The position numbers and the translations under genes are program-made. The notes under the pieces are model-generated. The model saw only the letters and a program-made list of their open reading frames with translations, had not been told where the DNA came from and searched no databases. 64,000 nucleotides of DNA, taken from NCBI GenBank assembly GCA_037783545.1, contig JBBELK010000827.1, positions 62,001 through 126,000 on the forward strand, read 5' to 3'. Position 1 is the stretch's first letter. Every line of letters starts with the position of its first letter. This stretch comes from Henricia sp. BOLD:AAB3569 (Eukaryota > Echinodermata > Asteroidea > Spinulosida > Echinasteridae). Of this stretch, positions 11,086 through 21,044 are shown piece by piece.

Positions 11086-12180
11086 TGAATGATACTGTGG
11101 CTATTTTGGGCTCGAAAAAGACCCATACATTATTCTGAAAGTCTTTCCGAATTCCGAAATAAACTAAATCGATCCTGACAAGAAACCATCAAATTTGGCA
11201 ATTGTTTAGTATTTAAACAAAAATCAAAGTCACGTGATTTTTCCGAACCAGATGTTTCGGATAAATCGCGTGGTCTTGGAGTTAGTTTTATTTCTAGCCG
11301 TAGAAACTAGCGCGAAGTGCGAGTTGCTTTTGTCATTCGCGGTTGGTTTCTCCCCTTGGAAAACTTATATGTCCTACGAACACTATATATGTATATATAG
11401 GCCCTACCGTATTTTCCAATTTGTACACAGATCTGGCAACAGATTTCATAAGAAGGGTTTCTGGGTGTTGATATCCAAAGAAAAAAACAGCATATTGAGG
11501 ACGTTGGAGAAACCAACTAGTTGCGTGCGAATTGCTTTCTCGAGTCAGCGCTGACCTGGGGGATCATATCATGCTGAGGTGTGATGAGTCAGGAAAAACA
11601 AGGAAACGAGGTTAATGGTCCTTGTGAAAAAAAATCGTCAAAATGTCCCGTAATTAACCACAAAAGCTTAAAATTAATAAAAACGGTCAATAGTCGAGAT
11701 ATATACGCTTTACCAGCCGTTCACTATCGCGCGATTCGCCCTTCACTTAAAGGTAACACCTGCCTACTGCATGTTTACATGATTTAGTGGTGTAGCAGCA
11801 TTGACAATACTGTAACAAGAATATTTCCCACTTGTTAGAAACTCGGCACAAACAAGAACACACAGGAAAAGACAATTATCAGCAAGAAAATACCGCACGT
11901 TTATTTGGGTCGATCTTTCCTCATCAAGAACAAAGATGGCGCAGGGAATCGCGTCCCCACGCCACCCGGCTCCGTGGGGAGCCGTGATAGCGCCACCAGC
12001 ACGTCGGTCAGACCCACCGTGAAACGGTGCTGGCGCCCCCAGCGGCGGATCGGGACGGCCGTTACAATACTATTTTGATGGTCGTTGCGAACAAATTTCA
12101 TCAAAATATCCCGTAATTTACTAAAGAAGTGCAAAAATAACGAAAACGGTCAAAAGACGGGTTATACGCTTTACCAGCCG
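11086..12180. repeat. rearranged fragments of the TTAA-bounded family seen at 41-42 kb and 48 kb
   Basis: From 11090 the sequence (GGCTATTTTGGGCTCGAAA, then the CACGTGATTTTTCCGAACCAG hairpin arm region) parallels the left part of the element at 48067. After GAGGTTAA near 11612 the match to the right part of that family continues on the opposite strand (ACGCTTTACCAGCCGT is the complement of ACGGCTGGTAAAGCGT at 42480). A second inverted partial copy ends near 12180. The outer TIRs are missing or eroded. Confidence 0.55.
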
Positions 12181-12524
12181 TTGCAACTACGCGAGACATT
12201 TGGTGCCGCATTTGAGACCAGCAATAATGCCTATGATAGTTTGTAGCGTTCCTACAACGCTACAACCGCTACAACCGCTGGTGTCCTGCCACATGTATAT
12301 TAATTGAACTACTCAGTGTAAGGGACCAGGATTTAGTCTGGTGCATGGTACATCTTCAATACTAATTTAATTGAATGGTTGAGGGTACCACGCCCTGTGC
12401 CGCGTGCCGCGTATATAATGTTCGCCATTATCGTCGTTGCTGCAACTGTTTCTTTCCGGGAATCCCGCTTGTCTAAATTTGGATTATCCTCTCGGATCTG
12501 ATACAATGTAATGCTGGCGGCTTG

Positions 12525-12771
12525 TCCTTACCTGACCCCGTGGGTTTTTCCCCAGAGATTTCTCTCGTGGTTTTCCTCCCACTTCTAAAACTGCAACTCC
12601 TTCTTCGTCATCTCAAGCTGATAATAAACCATGTAAACGTATAGTTGAAGCTAAAATCGTATAGTTGACTGCATCATCATGATCATAGAGCAAGGAACAG
12701 ACTATGACTGCATAAAGGGCCTAAGTTGCCGAAGATGCCATAAAATTAACAACAACAACAATGCTGGCGGC
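12525..12771 (+). mobile_element. SINE body with (AAC)n tail, copy 1
   Basis: The body (CGTGGGTTTTTCCCC, CTCCCACTTCTAAAACT, TTCGTCATCTCAAG, GGCATAAAGGGCC, TTGCCGAAGATGCC) is shared with 13368-13563 and 31433-31676 and ends in AACAACAACAACA. The 31.4-kb copy begins with a pol III B-box, which identifies the family as tRNA-derived. Here the tRNA-like head is not recognisable. Confidence 0.7.
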
Positions 12772-13367
12772 ATATCTTCCCGTCCGAAGAAGATTAAAAT
12801 TGATTTTACGAAGTTGAACAAGAACAAGAAGTGTTAAGAGTTTGATAAATTTCATTTATCGTGTGATCTGTCGTCGAGTGAAAAGCTAGCACGGATGTGA
12901 GTCAAGTCGACCGAATACAAACTCGACTCGGACCAACTCGACCGGAAAAAAACTTTATGATCGTCAACCAACTCGACCGCAAACAACTTGACCATACAAA
13001 TGCAAAACAGGAGAAGCCGTGTCGCGTAGCTGGATTCGGCCGGTGAATGTCGCTGTGCCGCATTTGAGACCAGCAATAATGCCTATGATAGTTTGTAGCG
13101 TTCCTACAATGCTACAACCGCTACACATCGCTGGTGTCCTGCCACATGTATATTAATTGAACTACTCAGTGTAAGGGACCAGGATTTAGTCTGGTGCATG
13201 GTACATCTTCAATACTAATTTAATTGAATGGTTCAGGGTGCCGCGTGCCGCGTATATAATGTTCGCCATAATATCGTCGTTGCTGCAACTGTTTCTTTGT
13301 TTCTTTCCCGCTTGTCTAATTGTTGATTATCCTCTAAGGTCTAATACAATGCTGGCGGCTTGCAGTC

Positions 13368-13563
13368 CCTACAACTTGACCGTGTGGGTTTTTCCCCAGG
13401 GATTTCTCTAGGGGTTTTCCTCCCACTTCTAAAACTGCAACTCCTTCTTCGTCATCTCAAGCTGATAATAAACGTATAGTTGAAGCTAAAATCGTATAGT
13501 TGATGGCATAAAGGGCCTACCGGTAAGTTGCCGAAGATGCTATAAAATTAACAACAACAACAA
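13368..13563 (+). mobile_element. SINE body with (AAC)n tail, copy 2
   Basis: It is the duplicate of copy 1 within the tandem block, lacking the stretch around CATCATGATCATAG. It ends in AACAACAACAACA at about 13563. Confidence 0.7.
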
Positions 13564-13729
13564 TGCTGGCGGCATGTCTTCCCGTCCGAAGAAGATTAAA
13601 ATTGATTTTACGAAATTGACCCGCGAAAAAGAGTCAGTACAGAACATTAGAACTGCTAAAGCAAGTGTTAGAGTTTGATAAATTTCATTTATCGTGTAAT
13701 ATGTCGTCGAGTAAAAAGCTAGCACGGAT

Positions 13730-14058
13730 GTCAGTCAAGTCGACCGAATACAAACTCGACTCGGACCAACTCGACCGGGAAAAAAACTATATGATCGTCA
13801 ACCAACTCGACCGCAAACCAACTCGACCATACAAATGCAAAACAGGAGTAGCCGTGTCGCGTCGCTGGATTCGGCCGGTGAATGTCGGCTCGCTTGCACA
13901 ACATGACACGCGGCCGGCCGTGGGTTTGTCGGCATGTCTTTGCCGGCGCCCGGGTTGCTGTCGGCGGTGACTGTCGAGTTGGTTCGGTACGTGGTCGAGT
14001 TGGTACGCGGTCGAGTTGGTACAAGTCGAGTTGGTAAACGGTCGAGTTGACCTGACTC
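13730..14058. mobile_element. small foldback with GGTCGAGTTGG-repeat arms
   Basis: The left arm (13730-13832) carries CCAACTCGACC words. The right arm (13974-14058) carries the complementary GGTCGAGTTGG words four to five times. The outer ends are complementary (GTCAGTCAAGTCGACC on the left, GGTCGAGTTGACCTGAC on the right). The loop is GC-rich. The same right-end wording recurs near 53092-53117 and 53305-53333. Confidence 0.6.
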
Positions 14059-14609
14059 CGCTAGCACTATCTGACTATAGCAGTCCTGATTTTCAATTTC
14101 GGTTGTGAGGAGGTACACAAAATCAAATACGGTCTTCAATTTTGGGGAAATTACATCGACCCAAGTGTTCTAGCAAAGTGCATGTCTGCAGATCCGTACT
14201 TATGCACATTGCTTGTTAATTCGCTGCGTACTTCATGTACTTCGAGTCCAGGTCGTTTAGCATGTTCAGAGAATAGGCCTATTCACCATGACTACCTCAT
14301 CTTCATCGGCTTCATCTTCATCGGCTTCATCGGCATCTACTCTTCCAGCAACATCCCACCACGATCCTGTAAATGTGAGATTCTTCACCGTCGGAGGATT
14401 AAAACTAGTAAAAGAAGCAGCAAAAGTCAACCTGAGGTGTCGCATACAAATATGATGTTTACGGAAGTGGTAAAACCTAAAACGCCAGCTCGCGATTGAA
14501 GTCAACAATGCTGTTTTTGTTGAGCGGGCTTTGTTTAATATGCAGTGCAGTCTTGCGTAAGTAGGCTATTTGAATTATACTGGGGGTATTTTTTTTCATA
14601 TAGGCCTAT
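14059..14609. other. no confident gene; one short serine-rich open frame
   Basis: A 55-codon plus-strand frame starts at 14288 in a good Kozak context (ACCATGA) and ends with TGA at 14453-14455. It reads as a serine/alanine-rich start followed by VRFFTVGGLKLVKEAAKVNL. I do not recognise the family and see no exon partner. Confidence 0.3.
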
Positions 14610-14788
14610 ATTGAACAAAGATTTTAAGGAAAATACCACCTGGAATCAACAGATAATCCAATTCTAAGATACTTTCCACGTGCACTTTTGTCGCAAATGT
14701 TGCTTTTATAAAGAAAAATCACATTTTCTCCTTCAGAAATTGCATTCAGTTTGTGCACAAGATGAATCATTTTAATACATGTAGGCCT

Positions 14789-15018
14789 GGAAACGGGACA
14801 GCTCGAACCCGGGACAGCTCGAACCCGGGACAGCTCGAACCCGGGACAGCTCGAACCCGGGACAGCTCGGACCCGGGACAGCTCGGACCCGGGACAGCTC
14901 GGACCCGGGACAGCTCGGACCCGGGACAGCTCGAACCCGGGACAGCTCGAACCCGGGACAGCTCGAACCCGGGACAGCTCGAACCCGGGACAGCTCGAAC
15001 CCGGGACAGCTCGAACCC
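14789..15018. repeat. 16-bp minisatellite, ~14 copies
   Basis: The unit GGGACAGCTCGAACCC repeats head to tail. Four to five central copies carry GGACCC in place of GAACCC. Because 16 is not a multiple of 3, the array reads through in every frame and generates spurious long open frames on both strands. Confidence 0.92.
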
Positions 15019-15385
15019 TTTCTATGTACGTGCGACTTTTTCCCCGGCACTTTTGCCCCTACTTGGAACGACACTTTTACCATGAAGTTTGCAGGACCTT
15101 TATCGGGAATTTGCCGTGACGTTTGCCAAGACTTTCGGACTATTTGGCGCGAGTTTTGGTGCCACTTTTTTGCCGGCACTAGTTTTACAAACATTCACCC
15201 GATTTCAGCCGCAATTTTTGCCACAATTTTTTCTGGCACTTTTGCGCAATTTTGTCGGGAAATTTGCCGGGATTTTTGCTAGGGCTTTGTTGAAACTTTC
15301 GCGGTGATTTCTGTTGCGACTTTACTGACTTTTGCTGCGATGTTTGCTGGGTTTTTTGGGGACGTTTTGCAGGACGTTTAAAATG
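15019..15385. repeat. degenerate TTTTGCCGG-type repeat
   Basis: Words such as GACTTTTGCC, TTTTTGCCGGCAC, AATTTTGTCGGGAAATTTGCC and GACTTTTGCTGCG recur about every 12-15 bases over some 350 bases. The pattern is too diverged to give a strict unit. The 66- and 72-codon open frames here are products of the repeat. Confidence 0.55.
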
Positions 15386-15410
15386 TTACCAAAATGATAA
15401 CAACAAAAGG

Positions 15411-15472
15411 GGTTCGAGTTGTCCCGGGTTCGAGTTGTCCAGGGTTCGAGTTGTCCCGGGTTCGAGTTGTCT
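15411..15472. repeat. inverted copy of the 16-bp minisatellite (4 units)
   Basis: GGGTTCGAGTTGTCCC units are the reverse complement of the 14.8-kb unit with one consistent change (GAGTTG for GAGCTG). They form a potential hairpin partner across about 400 bases. Confidence 0.85.
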
Positions 15473-15727
15473 AGCATTCCTACGCCTACATGTATACGCA
15501 AATCAGCACATGCATCGCACTGATTTTCTCCATTACTTTCTGCAGTAATTTTACCATTTACTTTATATCTCAGAAATTCAACATTTCCGACAGAAGTGCA
15601 AGTGGGACGCGATAATGCATTTAGATTAGTCGGGATATTTTGGTCTGGGAACCAGACTACTGCATACCCTGTGTAAATCACTGCTGGACGATAATGATCG
15701 ATCAACATGTCACTGCGTTAGATTGTC

Positions 15728-16935
15728 ATGCAAGATGCTGTTTTGCCTTACTTTAATATATATGGTACTCATGTCCAGTATTACAGATTTTTTTAATGTA
15801 CCAGTGTGCAATTTGATAGAAACAGGAACTATTCAAGGTTTCGCCACACCGAAACTTGGAATTTGTCAGTATACTCTCTGCAAGACGCTGTTTTGCCTCA
15901 CTTTAATATTTTTTGGGCTTGGTTACTTATTTTCCAGTATTAAAGAAAATTTCCTTCAATGTACCAGTGTGCAATTTGATAGAAACGGGAACTATTCCAG
16001 GTTTCGCCACACCGAAACTTGGAATTTGTCAGTATACATGTACTCCCTGCATGACGCTGTTTTGCCTCACTTTAATATTTTTTGGGCTTGGTTACTTATT
16101 TTCCAGTATTAAAGAAAATTTCCTTCAATGTACCAGTGTGCAATTTGATAGAAACGGGAACTATTCCAGGTTTCGCCACACCGAAACTTCAAATTTGTCA
16201 GTATGCTCGATGCAAGACGCTGTTTTGCCTTACTTTAATATATATATATATTTTTATTGGGTACTTATGTCCAGTATTAAAGATTTGTTTAATGTACCAG
16301 TGTGCAATTTGATAGAAATGGGAACTATTCCAGGTTTCGCCACACCGAAACTTGGAATTTATCAGTATGCTCGATGCAAGATGCTGTTTTGCCTTACTTT
16401 AATATATATATTTTTTTATTGGGTACTTATGTCCAGTCTTACAGATTTTTGTTAATGTACCAGTGTGCAATTTGATAGAAACAGGAACAATTCCAGGTTT
16501 CGCCACACCGAAACTTGGAATTTGTCAGTATACTCTCTGCAAGACGCTATTTTGCCTTACTTTAATATATTAGGTACTCTCATGTCCAGTATTACAGATT
16601 TTTAAAAATGTACCAGTGTGCAATTTGATAGAAACGGGAACTATTCAAGGTTTCGCCACACCGAAACTTGGAATTTGTCAGTATACTCTATGCAAGACGC
16701 TGTTTTGCCTCACTTTAATATATTTTTATTGGGTACTTATGTCTGTATTAAAGATTTGTTTAATGTACCAGTGTGCAATTTGAAAGAAACAGGAACTATT
16801 CAAGGTTTCGCCACACCGAAACTTGGAATTTGTCAGTATGCTCTCTGCAAGACGCTGTTACTTGCCTCACTTTAATATATATATTTTTTTTATTGGGTAC
16901 TTATGTCAAGTATTAATTTTTTTTTAATGTACCAG
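15728..16935. repeat. satellite, 153-170 bp unit, 7 copies
   Basis: CCAGTGTGCAATTTGA occurs at about 15801, 15963, 16133, 16297, 16460, 16613 and 16768, each followed by GGTTTCGCCACACCGAAACTT (a short internal inverted repeat, TTTCG...CGAAA) and GCAAGACGCTGTTTTGCC. Unit length varies through T-rich and TA-rich stretches. The 85-180 codon open frames here are read-throughs of the satellite. Confidence 0.9.
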
Positions 16936-17329
16936 TAAACTTTCCTCTGTAACTTACAAGACCTCCTAACCCTACTTCACCGACCTTATTAATGAAAATG
17001 GGCCGTATTAGCCTTTTTGTCAATGTGGTAATTTTCTCTTTATAATCCAAGTTTGTTGTGTAGTTTAATGTTATACTCTGTATTGTACTTGTAAATTCAA
17101 CACAATTTTGCTCCTGGCAACAAGTTTGAATATGACTAAACCAAACTATCTATATGAACAGGTTTCACCACACCGATTTGTCGGTATATGCAAAATACTT
17201 GTTTGACTAATTATAGACCGTATCTTGTGGGGCACCTTTTGTTACTGGAATCGTTAAACAATTCAAGCACAAAATGTGCAACCATGCATTTCCTATAGTT
17301 ACAAAGAAACTGCCCCACAAGATGGCGGC

Positions 17330-17465
17330 TATTTGGTACGGTCTATTGTCCAGTATCAAAGGGATTTTTTTCAATATACCAGTGTGCAATTTGGTAGAAA
17401 TTATAATTATTACAGATTTCACCACACCAAATTTTGGAGTTTATTAGCGAACTCCGTGCAATATG
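17330..17465. repeat. diverged outlying monomer of the 15.7-kb satellite
   Basis: GTCCAGTATCAAAG, CCAGTGTGCAATTTGGTAG and TTTCACCACACCAAATTTTGGA match the monomer consensus at lower identity, about 400 bases beyond the array. Confidence 0.6.
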
Positions 17466-18080
17466 CAAAGACATGTACTTGTCATAAAAATAGGTGAATT
17501 GGGCGCTTTTATAAGAAGTGCGACATCCAATATTATTATCTTTGAAGCCTACATTTGTTTGGTAGGATTCATTTTTGTGTTAAAAACTTCAATTCATTTG
17601 TAACTTTGACAAATGCATCCGTCCGTTATTGCATTTGATACCCCACTAACGCGTGCAATGCATTATGTGCATAGGCGTATGCAAAGTATCAAAAACGCAC
17701 GATATCTGCAAAAGCTTAAAATATTTTAGTTTCCTGCACCAACACTTGTGTTCTATAGAAAATGCTAATACTTTCTATAAAAATTCACACTTTTTGTATT
17801 TGGGTACTTACTGTATAAACATTTTGTTTGTTTTGTATACGTACTACTAGTGTAAAGTTTAGTCGAAACTTTAATTTTCTATACTTTAATCACTCTTTGA
17901 TTTGTCTTAATTATGTCAAATTAAGGAATATTTTACATTGCACAGTAGTACAATGTGATGTAAACATGCGTAATGTTATGGTTTATGATTTTTCTTTACA
18001 TTGATTACTTGTTAATGTCCATACTTTTGCTAACTTGGCTATTTACAAAGTATGGTGCCTGATCACCGTTGAAATGAAAC
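17466..18080. other. no gene recognised
   Basis: AT-rich sequence with only short open frames. No repeat or RNA gene is visible. Confidence 0.4.
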
Positions 18081-18287
18081 AACCAAACTTGGGATGGGAG
18101 AAAGATTGTATGGGCCTTGTCGGGATTTGAACCGGAGACCTGCAACTCACTGGGCAGATGCTCTACCAGCTTAGCTATCAGTGTCTTATAGCTCAACTGG
18201 TAGAGCGTCTGTGTAGTGAGTCAGGGTCTCGGGTTCAAATCCCGATAAAGCCCTTACAATTTTTTTAATTATCCCAAGTTTGGTTGG
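18081..18287. mobile_element. head-to-head pair of tRNA-derived SINE ends
   Basis: Two tRNA-like heads meet near 18176. The plus-strand one (about 18183-18253) has an A-box-like TAGCTCAACTGGTAGAGCG and a B-box GGGTTCAAATCCC. The minus-strand one (about 18113-18175) has TAGCTAAGCTGGTAGAGCA and GGTTCAAATCCC. Both place AGT in the anticodon position (tRNA-Thr-like). The inverted homology continues past the tRNA part (ACCAAACTTGGGAT at 18081 against ATCCCAAGTTTGGT at 18270). The acceptor stems do not pair fully, so these are SINE or pseudo-tRNA heads, not a functional tRNA. Confidence 0.65.
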
Positions 18288-19613
18288 CTATTTACAGACA
18301 TTCTTTTCCCCTTTTTCACTTTTTATAATCACACTCTGATATAATGACTGGAAATAAAACGTGTGGCTGGCCAGTTCAGTAGTCTGTTTAAAACCCAAGG
18401 GGACTGTATGTTAATGTGTGTAATTGTCTCAAACGATTATGCGTTCAAGCCCCTTTGGTTTTAAATGCATTGTTCAATACAAAACAAACCATGTTTACTC
18501 TCAATCCAAAATTGTTTTGGGTACTACTCTGTTAAATTCAACCCACCCCCCCCCCCCCCCCCCCCCCCAACAGAAAATGTTTTAATTAATGACTACCATG
18601 AGTGAGCAGCTGTGAATTAGTTTGTATTGTGCTTGACACTGCAACCTAGTAGTAGTACTTACCGGTATATAGTAATATAACCACACTATATACCGGGTAT
18701 TATGTATGTTTATTTTAAAAACTGTTTTTAAGATGCAGTGTATTTAATTAGTTTTGTTTTAAAAGTCTTCAGCCCTGTTACCTCAATGCGCCAGATTTGG
18801 TTTTTTTCTTCAGTGAGTTGAAATGCAGCAACCTGACATAAATGTAAACGGTTTAGTTTCTTTCATAATCAGTAGGAATGGGTAAACTGTCTCAGGTACA
18901 TGTACTTACGAATGCAGAATAAATGATTTGAAAGAAATTGAGGTGATTGAGTTTTCTTTCAGTTCTTTGCTACACTTTGGTCACTCCTACCCCACCATGC
19001 CATTTTATTTCAATTAACAGTTCAAGAAAAAACCTCCGTCAAATGTCTTTATATTCAACCTTATTTAATACAAGACCTTGTAGTAAAGAGAAACTTTGTA
19101 TTAACAGGAAACCCTCTTTATAACCAAAATGTGGTACAGTTAAACACTTATAATAAGAGCACTGTTAATACAGAGTAATGCTTACAGCAAGGAACTTTTA
19201 AGTTCTGTCTTTGATAGATAATTTACAAAAGTCTCAATGACCTTATCAGTGTTATACTGTACATGTAATAATCATAATATGCACAATGCTGTACTGTCAT
19301 GCCTAGCTGTTCACTTTTTATACCTCAAAAGAGAAAAATAATTTTTAAATTATTGTTCATTAACCTTCCATTCGCATTTTCTATATGTCTATTTCTTCTA
19401 CTTATACTATTTATTTATTATTGTTATTATTATTTAAATTGATATTTTTATTATTTAGTTCGGCTCTCAAAATTAAGTCGCGATTTGATAGCTATCAAAC
19501 CAAATTAAGATACAAGCCATTTACGCGCGCGCTACAAATACAGGAACTGTGGTAATACTTACGCAAGTCTATTATTTCATGTAAATACCGCCCTCAATAA
19601 GCCATGCCCGGAA
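18288..19613. other. no gene; C-homopolymer and AT-rich sequence
   Basis: A run of about 25 C lies at roughly 18545-18569. CCGGTATATAGT/ACTATATACCGG forms a short inverted repeat near 18660-18695. Otherwise the stretch is AT-rich with no exon or element ends that I can see. Confidence 0.45.
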
Positions 19614-19676
19614 GCGTAATTTTTTTTCCCAGGATGGTAAAGGCCAATATTTGCATACCTCGCTTTGGTTGGTCAG
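19614..19676. repeat. dispersed repeat, inverted partner at 25943-26005
   Basis: TTTTTTTTCCCAGGATGG and GTAAAGGCCAATATTTGCAT are the complement of the segment at 25943-26005 over about 63 bases. The 19677 foldback begins exactly where this repeat stops, suggesting insertion at its edge. Confidence 0.65.
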
Positions 19677-19986
19677 ATTGTTACGCCCCAACTATCGCAC
19701 CTGTCCTAACTATAGTTGGGCCGATCCCAACTATAGTTGGGATGGTCCCAACTGTAGCGTTGTAGTTGGGACTTCCCAACTATTGTTGGGACAGCTAGGC
19801 GCGTCTTATCACTGCCACAGTGCGCGTTGCGTGCGGGCATGCTCAGGGAGTTAGTCTGGTTCCCAGAAAACAAAATCCGATTTATTTTTTAAAGAGTCGC
19901 CAGGTCAGGGAACCGGGCAGTCATAGAGGGCGCAGTTCACTCCGCGTACGCAGGCCGGCTAGAGCAGACTCGGGGCGGCAAGCTAG

Positions 19987-21044
19987 ATGCCGAGATCGCG
20001 TGCGTGCTACGGGTGCACAAACCGTAGAATTCGAGGGAATGGCATTTCGTTTCACGAGTGAGTAATTTTATTATCTCAAACCGGTATTTTGTCCGTATAC
20101 ATTGAACAAAGATTTGAGGGAAATTACCACAAAGATTTGAGGGAAATTACCTTTTGGAATCAACACTGAACAGATCCCGGTGTCGGGCGCTAACTGGCTA
20201 TTAAACGGCTTCGCCCCACCGGCTATTTAGCCGGCACTCAGTCAATAAAATAGGGAAAAGAGTATTTTTTCCGTATACATTGAACAAAGATTTGAATGAT
20301 GAGATTACCTCCTGGAATCAACAGATCATCCAATTTTAAGATATAGGGCCTACTTCCCACTTGCACTTCTGTCGGAAATGTTGCATTTCTGAGAAATGAT
20401 AAAATTACTGCATAATGCACAAAATTGCGGCGCGAGCGTTCCGTGGGCAAGCGCGACAACAGAGGGCGCTGCGCGCACGCACAAATGGTTATCTTGTGCA
20501 CTAAGTAAATGCAATTTGTGAAGGAGAAAATGTGATTTTTCTACAGAAAAGCAACATTTGCGACAAAAGTGCAAGTGGGAAGTCATCCTCTTGCAACAGT
20601 GCCCTTTTAACGCACTCCCCAACTCCTGCGTACCGAGGCCCTGTTGAAATCGGCCCCTGTTGAAACTGCTTCGCCCTGGACCATTTCGCCCTTAACCACA
20701 TCGCGCCCAAAAGCCACTTTGCCCAAAGCCACTCTACCCAAAAAACACTTTGTGCTTTTGGCAACTCGGAAAATAAGTTTTTGAATTGATAATTTTCTAG
20801 GAACATAAAAGTTATTCACTTTAAAATGAGACACGGCATTAAAACAATAAAAACAGCATTTTTCACAGTAATCATTGCTTTCTTTAATAGGAGAGAATTT
20901 GCCCTGAATGGGCCGATGTCAGTATCTCGGGCCTTGACGAGACAGTTGCAAATTGAAGTATTGGAGAGGGTGAAGGGGTCCGTCTTTCCAGAGCTGATAG
21001 AGCACTTGAAGGAGCAAGACGTGGCAGAAGATGACCATGGATAG
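19987..21044 (+). CDS. possible two-exon THAP-domain reading frame inside the foldback (partial)
   Basis: Exon 1 (19987-20057) starts at ATG and encodes a THAP zinc-finger start: MPRSRACYGCTNRR then GNGISFH, with the C-x2-C pair (C7, C10), the conserved Asn-Arg and the Ser-Phe-His that precede the second half of the domain. It ends in phase 2 at a GTGAGT donor (20058). A candidate last exon (20891-21044) after TTCTTTAATAG restores the frame (GA+G) and runs 51 codons, including LQIEVLERVKGSVFPELIEH, to a TAG stop. The C-x2-H half of THAP is absent, so middle exons were lost or not recognised. THAP domains bind DNA and are common in P-element and Kolobok transposons. Exon 1 is the stronger call; the second exon is inference from phase alone. 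Confidence 0.4.
20277..20590. repeat. inverted-repeat element sharing arms with the 14.6-15.6 kb element
   Basis: CTTGCACTTCTGTCGGAAATG near 20360 is mirrored by CATTTGCGACAAAAGTGCAAG near 20555. The flanking word TTGAACAAAGATTTGA also occurs at 20100 and 14613. The centre holds a short GC-rich segment instead of a minisatellite. Confidence 0.55.

Larger units (their letters stand above)
12203..13890. repeat. tandem duplication of a ~0.85-kb block
   Basis: Copy A (about 12203-13054) and copy B (about 13055-13890) both begin GTGCCGCATTTGAGACCAGC and end GGATTCGGCCGGTGAATGTCG. They share, in the same order, a GTAGCGTTCCTACAA hairpin, the GTGTCCTGCCACATG segment, a SINE with an AAC-repeat tail, and a run of CCAACTCGACC words. 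Small indels separate the copies. The block has no convincing coding frame. Confidence 0.85.
14610..15615. mobile_element. composite inverted-repeat element enclosing two oppositely oriented minisatellites
   Basis: The left side (GCACTTTTGTCGCAAATGTTGC near 14683-14706) is mirrored on the right (CAACATTTCCGACAGAAGTGC near 15570-15600). Inside, ATACATGTAGGC at about 14777 is mirrored by GCCTACATGTAT at about 15484. These nested arms enclose the 16-bp minisatellite, a degenerate TTTTGCCGG region and the inverted minisatellite. The same outer arms without the minisatellite occur at 20277-20590. Confidence 0.55.

Noticed and set aside
14753..15307. Open frames of 66-140 codons on both strands
   Set aside because: They come from the 16-bp minisatellite and the TTTTGCCGG repeat, which stay open in several frames for compositional reasons.
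15723..16875. Frames of 76-180 codons in the 15.7-16.9 kb region
   Set aside because: Read-through of the ~160-bp satellite in successive frames; no protein family resemblance.
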